This document shows, piece after piece, positions 56,969 through 64,000 of a stretch of DNA of 64,000 nucleotides. Source of the DNA: Elmis aenea (lineage: Eukaryota > Arthropoda > Insecta > Coleoptera > Elmidae); the NCBI GenBank assembly GCA_947652605.1, contig OX393581.1:14636640-14700639 (forward strand), read 5' to 3'. The notes beneath the pieces are model-generated. The model ran no database searches, had not been told where the DNA came from, and saw only the letters and a program-made list of their open reading frames with translations. Position numbers and translations under genes: made by a program. Within the stretch, counting starts at the first letter, position 1; each line of letters opens with the position of its first letter.

Positions 56969-58102
56969 ATTGAGGAGGCCTTTGAGCTAAACCTCACAGA
57001 AAAAAAATTGGTATAGCAAAATACAAATGATTGTGAATTCCTTTATTTATTGTGTAGGGGGTTTTAACAAAGGGCGTATTGTAGAAATTTTGCAACAAGA
57101 AAGGCACAATCTATCTTTCTGCAATAAAATTGCGTTTATGGGCATCACATATCTTTTACAAAACCGAAAAGTGCTTCAATGTGTAAAAATATGGCGAACA
57201 GTATATAGAAAAATTAAAATTTTTACAATATTTGTGTAAATAAACTGTAAATAATAAGCTTATTCCACTTCATTATTCTAGAATAATGTAATAACTTCTG
57301 TTTATTTCTGATTTTCATAACATCAATTAAAAATTGTTTGTTTTTGTTTCTGCTTGGTATTAATTTCATTTATATCTCCTAAAATAAATTTATATAAGTA
57401 CAAGTCATATCTGAGTAAAAATATTTACCATAATATTCCTGTAGAAGTGTAGATGATAACTTTTAAAAAAGTTATTAATATAAGCCCACTGCAAGCAAAC
57501 AAGCCCAGTTTACTCAAGAAAACGTGTTTAAGTTATTAAAACCTTAAGAAGATCCTAATTATAGCAATTGCTTTTCAAAAAATTGGATATTGTTCATAAT
57601 TTATTAGTATTCGGTATAATTTTCCAAGCGTTGCAATGGTTTTATGCGTCTTTAAATCAAAATGATTACTTTTTGTTACATACGAGTATTTTTAATCCAA
57701 TGATAAATTTTTGTACTTGGTTTTTTTGTGTCATATCATGTTTAACGATTAAATCAGATCTGGGTCACTGCAATTTTAGATTTTTAAACTACAAGCATAT
57801 TATGTTACCTAATTATCTATGCAAATTTAGACTTAATTATGAGATAAACTACACATACACACAATTTTAATGGTTCTAAATAACCCGTTTTGCTTTTATT
57901 AATAATTAAAGGTGTAGAATATATGACATGTTTCAAATTCGAGTTAGATTGAGTCAATGCAATGTTGCGAAATCTGGTGCTCAATTCAAATCTGAAAAAT
58001 TAACTACCATAGCCTTCTTAAATCAAAAGTAAGTTAAGAACTAGAAACAACATCTAAACTAGCCGCTACACATTAAAATCTACAATAATTATTAATTCAA
58101 AT
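56969..58102. other. AT-rich DNA, nothing recognised
   Basis: No homologous frame or repeat end was recognised. Frames at 57027-57239 and 57568-57870 show no family motifs. Confidence 0.4.
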
Positions 58103-58214
58103 GAGGGCTGCGGAGTGTAAAAAAAACCTCCGACTCCGACTTCTGATAATTTTAGTAGTTCGACTCTGACTCCGACTCCGACTTCGACAAAATTAAATAC
58201 TAACAATTTTTTTG

Positions 58215-59478
58215 TAGGGATGGGGAGTCGGAAGTCGAGGAGTTGGAGTTTTTTTAAGGAGTCGGAAGTCGGATTTATAGACAGCGCACGAATACAAAAC
58301 GCATGACTCGTGTGATACACGGTAGGGTTAGTTCTGTAGTCAACAAAATCTTACCCCGTGTTGACATTTGACTTTGAAAATTTTCAAAAGCCGATAGTGC
58401 CTTTATGTTGAAGCTTTTAAGGTCAAGGTATGTAGGAATATGGTTCTAATGCTAAAACTTTTTTAATGAGTAATTCTGTTTCGTCTTATTAACCCTAGTA
58501 AATAAGAAATTGATAGTTACAAAGTCGATGTATAACGAGAGGTGTTTTGCAGATAAGTTTTTTAAATTGGCACGCATTTGTGCAGTAGTCGAGGCTTACT
58601 TGTCCACAATATTTTAATATTATTTCCGGTATATAAGATTACCGAAAATACCTTGTATATTGAGCACATTTTTTGCTTTTGGCGTATAATAAGCTAAGTA
58701 CAAAACTTACATCATTTCTGGTATAGAAAATAAACTGCCTGTCGAGTTCCTGTCAAATTTAAGTGTAAAAATGGAGTGAAATTTAATATGTTTTATTTTA
58801 TTTATTGCAGACCTGTTTTTGTTTGTTATTATTCTTACAGTTTTTTAACAAATGTTTCATAACCTAATATGTTGAAAAGTTAAGGTGCGTTTTATAAACA
58901 AATATTCAATTTACCAGAAAATTTTGGGTTGCGTATGATACACCAGATTTTACAGTAAATAAAAGCAGAAATGTAATCCATTAAAAATATGTAACTTTGA
59001 TAACATATTTTTCACATTAAAATTTGAATGGTTATTATTAATTTATGATAAGTTCATTTTTCACATTTAATATTTAACAGTTCTAGTAGACGATTATACT
59101 ATTATAGTGTTTTACTTTTAGTAAAATGCCAAATACAATGGAAGTTGCTTATAACGCTGATCGGATACAATTTCGCAAACCCCGCGTTATATGATAAGCG
59201 CGGTATAACCGAATTGTTGAAAGTTTTATATTTTTATTTTAAAAAACTCAGTTTTTTACATTTTCTTCATTACATACGAAATTAAACTCTCTTCGCCATT
59301 ATAAAATACACTTAGGAACGAAAAGAAAAATTACTGGCTTTCACAGTAGTTAATTACTTATACTAATTACGTTTTGTTAAATGAAAGGAGTCGGGACTCG
59401 GAATCAGTTAAAAAAAAATACCGACTAAGCAGTCGGAAGTCGGGAGTTGGTTATTTTTCTGCCGACTCCCCATCCCTG
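58215..59478. mobile_element. Inner hAT element (CAGGGATGGGGAGTCGG ends)
   Basis: TAGGGATGGGGAGTCGGAAG on the left mirrors TGCCGACTCCCCATCCCTG on the right. The octamer TTTTTTTG flanks it on both sides (58207-58214 and 59479-59486), an 8-bp duplication, though low in complexity. No transposase frame. Its end words resemble the outer element, so the two may be related families. Confidence 0.8.
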
Positions 59479-59659
59479 TTTTTTTGGTGTGTTAAAAAAA
59501 AAATGATTTAAAATTTGAGTTAATATTCAAATTCAATTAGGTAAAAATTTGTACTCCACTAAAAAGAAAACTAGAAATAATAATTTAATATCTCATTCTA
59601 GCATAATATATTTAAAATAAATATATTCAGTCAATATACAAAAACACTTTTATTGTAGA

Positions 59660-60195
59660 CAAGATGGTTTACCCGGCGTTGCACGGGCGATTAGAATTTT
59701 AATTACTGTTTTAACTTGAATAAGCCCAATAATTCCAAATCATACACAAATGACATACTCTGATCAATCATCTTTTTATTGTCTTATAATTCCTTAAAAA
59801 ATAACTATTTATTGCTTAAAAATTGAATAATAACTCAAATTTATTTTCTTTCGTCTTGTTTCAATTAAAAATGTACTAATAAAAATAATACCATGTACAT
59901 TTATTACTAATTGTATACAAAACAATCTTTACTTGTGAAATACACCGCGCCGTATCGTGTTATGACCAGGTATTTGCCGACGTAAGATCGAATCCCGTCC
60001 AAGTAATTTTTTTTTGTTTTGTTTAAATTGGTAATATGTGCTTGTACTTAAAGTTTGGCGTTAGATCTGCAAGGTCCTAAATAGTAACTGTGCAAAATTT
60101 GGTCCCGATCGGTCAACGGACCTAGGATTGTATAGCGAACAAACAAACAAACAAACAAACACACAAACAAGCTCTTTTATATATATAGATTGTAA
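59660..60195 (+). repeat. SINE-like repeat with tRNA-type B box and (AAAC)n
   Basis: GATCGAATCCCGTCC at about 59986 matches the tRNA B-box pattern GWTCRANNCC; a convincing A box upstream is not visible. ACCCGGCGTTGCACGGGCGA at about 59670 and GGTCCCGATCGGTCAACGGA at about 60100 are GC-rich blocks of the kind seen in widespread arthropod SINE or LINE tails. About six AAAC units (60137-60169) and an AT tail follow. Class assignment is tentative. Confidence 0.4.
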
Positions 60196-60364
60196 GAAGT
60201 TAGCTTGGTCTGTTTACTGCCTACTGCGGCAAAGGACCATATCGCAAATTTTTGTTTCTATAAAATTTAAACATGTACTTACTGTGTGAGTCAAAGTCGA
60301 AGTCAATACATTTTTTTCCGACTTCACTGACCAGAAATTCCTCCCAACTCCGACTCCACAGCTG

Positions 60365-61858
60365 TACAATTTTTCTCGTTTGACCGATTAAATTGCTATA
60401 GGTAAACAATGTTTCCGAAAGCAACTCTCTTGTCAAAGCTTTTGTTTCTGTTGTGAGTTGTATTCAAATGTTAAGAAAATAAAATAAAAAAGTTTTCGTA
60501 ACGTTGTTATTTACCACTTCTTGAACACTAACTTAACCACTAGGTCGTGACGAGTTGAGGATTAAGACAGTCAAAGTTGACTTTAGAAATTTTCAGGAGG
60601 CGATTAATACTTTTTTCTTGCTCCTGGATTGGATGATAAGTTTCCAAAGTTCACTGTAGGGTCACATCCATTTCAAACAATCCTAGAACTATCAGAGGCT
60701 TGGCACTTTTTAGTAGGCGTATAAAATCACCAATAAATAAAAACATATCGAAACGTTTGGTAGTTCATTAGTACATTATTTTCTTATTTTTTGTATCTTG
60801 ATTAATTTTCATATATTTTAAACTTCCATATGTTTTAATACACTTTTACATACTTTGTTAATCAAAAAATGTATCTATTGATTAACTGGTTTTTGCAAAA
60901 AGTGACTTATGCCAATTTTAAAGTAAACGGCTCATATATTTGTATTTAAAATGAATCTGAATCACTTATTGATCATTGTTTATTAAATTTTTAAACTATA
61001 AACAGCGCAGTCTGTAATATTTCACGTTTAATTTCATATTCGTTTGTTTTTTACGTCTTGGCAAGTTTTTAACTGTAATTTATATTTTAAAGTGTTGATA
61101 TACTCGTACTTAATAAAACTGGTCTCGAGTTGTTAATAAATACTTTAATATCTAATCACGTCATCAGTTGAAGTTATTATGGTTATGTATTGAAACGTAA
61201 AGAGCGCTGCGAGCATTTCACCACATTTCACTATGCAAACAAAATTTCCACGTTCAAATTATACCAATCACGTTCTATAACAGCAACGAGGACGTATTTC
61301 TTACGTTGTCAATAACAGAAATAATTTAAATCAAACGCCTTTGGCGTGCGTTCGTCAAGGTATACAAAAGAATTGTTTATTGTAATCTCACATACGACAG
61401 TTGCTTTTTTTATAATTTTCAATTAATAGTTTTTGTTGTTATACGTCGGCGCATGACGTCATTAATTTAACTTATAGTAGATTTGACTAAATACAAGATT
61501 ACTTAGCGAAAAATGGGATTGTTTGCAATAAACAACTGCAAAACGGCGTCAGTCTTGACAGGAAACTTCGAAGATCACAAGCTAGGCTACCTCTATCCCT
61601 GTATATAAATTCAATATTTTGAGCCGGTTATTTTGAAAGTGGCAAGGTAACTTTTATGTTATTTTAAGATATTAAATGTTTTGCATTTTAATGTGCATAA
61701 AAACATTTTTCTACTCGTGTATATGAAAGTTGTCATATTCTCACTGCATTTCTCTACATGAAAGTTTTACTTTTGTGTCTAGTGGCGAAAATTAATTTTC
61801 AAGCAACATTACAATTAAAATTAGCGTTGCCAATTCTCATTTGGGCTCACAATTTATA
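60365..61858. other. AT-rich DNA, nothing recognised
   Basis: No homologous frame or repeat end was recognised. ACGCCTTTGGCGTGCGTT at about 61336 is a small inverted motif. Confidence 0.4.
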
Positions 61859-62481
61859 GAAGGTGTGTATAAATTGGCGGAAGCGCTACAAGTGACGATA
61901 TTCTTCGTAAAATTCTAAGTCGAAAATCTTTATACAAAAATGTTGTACCATGCTTTATATGGCCTCAGGAACCATTTAAAGAAAAAAAATTGGCAACTTT
62001 GCATCCCTTGATATGCGTTTGGACATTTTTTTATCAGCAATTTTTACTTATGTATTTATAATTTTTGTTCGAACTGAAAGCCTTCAGCTCGTAAACACAG
62101 CTGCAAACTTTTAGATATCGTCTAACACAAACTAGAAATAATTACGAGAAAAACAGAGATGACAGCTAATGACAATGTTCCTATGTGTATTATTTTCATT
62201 CAAATCAGCGATTTACATATTTTTAACACCAATTTTTGAAAGGAAGAACACCATATCTAGGAAAAAATACTATTCGAAATTTATTTTTATTCCAAATTGC
62301 AGCTTTTTCATTTGCAAGTATTAAATAATAACGCTTATTAAAGGACTAAATGTCAAAACTTTAAGGACCTCTTGCAGACACAGCAAGCATGGTACAACAT
62401 TATCGTATTAAGATTTTCGACTTAGAATTTTACGAAGAACATCGCCACGTGTAGTGCTTCCGCCAATTTTTACACACCCTG
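61859..62481. mobile_element. TA-element family J copy 2
   Basis: GAAGGTGTGTATAAATTGGC on the left (CAGGGTG decayed) mirrors GCCAATTTTTACACACCCTG-TA on the right, with the GGAAGCGCTACA block of copy 1 (29538-30149). The interior runs in the opposite orientation to copy 1. Confidence 0.85.
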
Positions 62482-62509
62482 TATATTAAATAAGGTATTT
62501 GGAACGATT

Positions 62510-62591
62510 CCAAAAAAAATTTAAAAGGGGGGCGCAATAAACATTTATATGGAAAAGGGGGGCACAAATACAAAAAGGTTGAGAAGGAGTG
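62510..62591 (-). mobile_element. hAT right end remnant (GGTTGAGAA type)
   Basis: GGGGGGCACAAATACAAAAA followed by GGTTGAGAAGGAGTG is a decayed form of the Charlie-like hAT right end GGTTGAGAACCACTG. No left end was found. Confidence 0.5.
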
Positions 62592-63049
62592 ATATACATA
62601 ATTTCGCACACACGTTAACGAATCGCCATTTTTACTGCTGTAAAGTGACTTAAGCCACTTTCAAAATTAATATCTAGTAATAAAAACTACGGACTTGTGT
62701 TGATTTCGTCCGATGTGTTTTACTAAAGTGATTTTTGATAAGACAGACATTTAAGAAAATGAGTGAGTAAATTATATAATATAAATAATTTATATAATGT
62801 AGATACTTCATTATAAATCTATTCAATTATGTTTTCTTAATTATTAATATTCATACAATACATAAGTTATAAGTAAATTCATCAGCACATTTTGAAATTT
62901 AAGTATAAGAAATTTATTTAACGTATTTCATGTAAAAAGTTTGTTCATATTTTATATTGAATCATTGTCATTAATAGGAGTGATGCAGTCTTCGGATATT
63001 TTACTTTGTTTTAAATTTTTTAAATAACTGAGGTAAATTGGGGGTATAC
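62592..63049. other. AT-rich DNA, nothing recognised
   Basis: No homologous frame or repeat end was recognised. Confidence 0.45.
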
Positions 63050-63411
63050 AGTGTGACAATAATCTACATATGTTGTGTGGGTAACTTTGTTGTTATAAAA
63101 GTTATAAGGTTTACAAAATCGGTTGAATTAGCAAAGTTGGTATCAAGACGAATTCAATGCCATTTCGACACTTGCCCTACACTTTTAATTTTTTTAAATA
63201 TTTAAAAAAAACTAAAAACACCATTTTTTCAAGGTTAACTAATTCCATAGCCACCTACGTTAATATCAAAGTAAAATGATTCCTGTAGATATTTTTACGA
63301 AAAATTTAAAAAAAAACGTCTAACAAGTCATGATACACTTGATTTTTAAGAAATAAGACAAACTTGACTTTTTTGACATAGTTAGCTTTGAGTTTAATTT
63401 AAAAAATATAT
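63050..63411. mobile_element. TA-element family B copy 3 (left part)
   Basis: TA-CAGTGTGACAATAATCTAC, then GTGGGTAACTTTGTTGTTAT, matches the left part of 5780-6339. It is cut off by the family L element at 63412. Confidence 0.75.
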
Positions 63412-63972
63412 CTATGGTCGCCGGGAAAACGCACTTAAGTCAAAAAGTGCAATTTTTGTTATTATTAACCTTATAACATTCATATTGTTATGTTCTTATA
63501 CTGGTAATTTGCAATTTCGGCACTTGTGTTTCCTGTTTATAATTTTAGTTCCATTTCACGTATTTTTATTAATAAAATTTTTTCCATTGCAATGAAATTT
63601 TGTGTAATCAAAAGATAATAAAAGTGATGTTTAAAAATGAGTATTTATGTTTAGTACATAAATTTTTTTAAACTCTACATAAAAAATATATTTTTTAAGA
63701 ATAAATGAGTTAAACTGAATATTTCCATTTGTTTACATTTGTGAAAAACTACTTAAGTTATTCTTATTTCATGCCAGTTTAAGTCAAGTATTTACTGTTT
63801 ATTAAAAAATTTCATCATGTTGACATATTGTGATAATTTAATACTTAATTTTAAGTAAAATATACCACACAAGTAAAATTTAAACTCACATGATAATCAG
63901 TAAAATAAAAAAAAACGTTGCTCCTGAAAAATTTCACTTTTTGACTTAAGTGCTTTTTCCCGCTGACCACAG
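63412..63972. mobile_element. DNA transposon family L copy 2
   Basis: CTATGGTCGCCGGGAAAACG on the left mirrors CTTTTTCCCGCTGACCACAG on the right. ATAT flanks both ends (63408-63411 and 63973-63976). Colinear with 43246-43805 throughout. Confidence 0.85.
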
Positions 63973-64000
63973 ATATATTCGTTTCATTGATGTATGGGTA

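Larger units (their letters stand above)
58103..60364. mobile_element. Outer hAT element, GACTCCGAC-rich ends
   Basis: GAGGGCTGCGGAGT with CCTCCGACTCCGACTTC on the left mirrors CAACTCCGACTCCACAGCTG on the right; the canonical end of this hAT group is CAGGGCTGTGGAGTCGG. Flanking octamers have decayed (five of eight match after a one-base shift). The interior holds a second hAT (58215-59478) and a tRNA-like, (AAAC)n-tailed repeat. Confidence 0.65.

Noticed and set aside
60137..60169. (AAAC)n tract as a telomere-like repeat
   Set aside because: The unit is not TTAGG or a related telomeric repeat and it sits in the tail of a dispersed element.
1..64000. CRISPR arrays, prokaryotic operons, rRNA, intact tRNA genes, LTR retrotransposons
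   Set aside because: No regularly spaced direct repeats with unique spacers, no ribosome-binding-site-led gene runs, no rRNA sequence, no cloverleaf with both boxes, and no paired long terminal repeats with TG...CA ends were seen.

Overview
The window is strongly AT-rich eukaryotic DNA from an arthropod, most likely an insect. The evidence is the repeat content: hAT, Tc1/mariner and PIF/Harbinger fragments, RTE-like and CR1/I/Jockey-like LINE remnants, and a Penelope-like element (PLE) with a GIY-YIG-type C-terminus. A beetle would fit the abundance of TA-flanked elements ending in CAGGGTG, but that is inference. I found no host protein-coding gene, rRNA or tRNA, no CRISPR array and no prokaryotic-type operon. 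All recognisable coding sequence is transposon-derived and broken, except the PLE C-terminal copy on the right of the gap, which is open as far as it goes. The window reads as intergenic or deep intronic sequence.

Layout. 0-5.4 kb: a hAT MITE with an 8-bp target duplication, a mariner MITE, a hAT-like element and a deleted hAT copy with transposase remnants. 5.4-9.3 kb: a (TAA)n tract with a LINE 3' end, then a three-level nest (hAT containing hAT containing a palindromic TA-element). 9.3-14.1 kb: mostly unrecognised DNA plus isolated element ends. 14.1-16.7 kb: two large palindromic TA-elements and an RTE-like fragment. 18.1-23.8 kb: an inverted pair of PLE 3' ends around a 200-N gap, set inside a TA-element, then two related palindromic elements, one split by an RTE-like LINE. 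24.7-26.4 kb: the largest palindrome (arms about 650 bp). 26.6-36 kb: dispersed repeats, a nested TA-element pair, Harbinger fragments and short palindromes. 36.7-42.3 kb: element ends, a LINE reverse transcriptase pseudogene, a mariner-like transposase tail, a 124-bp PLE terminal insertion and a hAT element. 43-56 kb: repeated copies of earlier families, including the empty-site partner of the 6.6-kb nest. 56.4-60.4 kb: a MADF-domain pseudogene in a Harbinger-like element and a nested pair of hAT elements. 61.8-64 kb: further copies of earlier families.

Relations. Because several families occur twice, one copy records the pre-insertion state of the other: the hAT at 53.55 kb for the nest at 6.63 kb, the palindrome at 19.7 kb for the LINE insertion at 22.1 kb, and the palindrome at 14.2 kb for the insertion at 29.5 kb. 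The TA-elements fall into two groups. One group carries a second conserved box, GGKATCTCG, 30-31 bp inside the CAGGGTG end, in families that otherwise look unrelated. I regard this box, and the two asymmetric PLE insertions with their own target duplications, as the most interesting signals. I do not see an exciting new functional system, and say so plainly.
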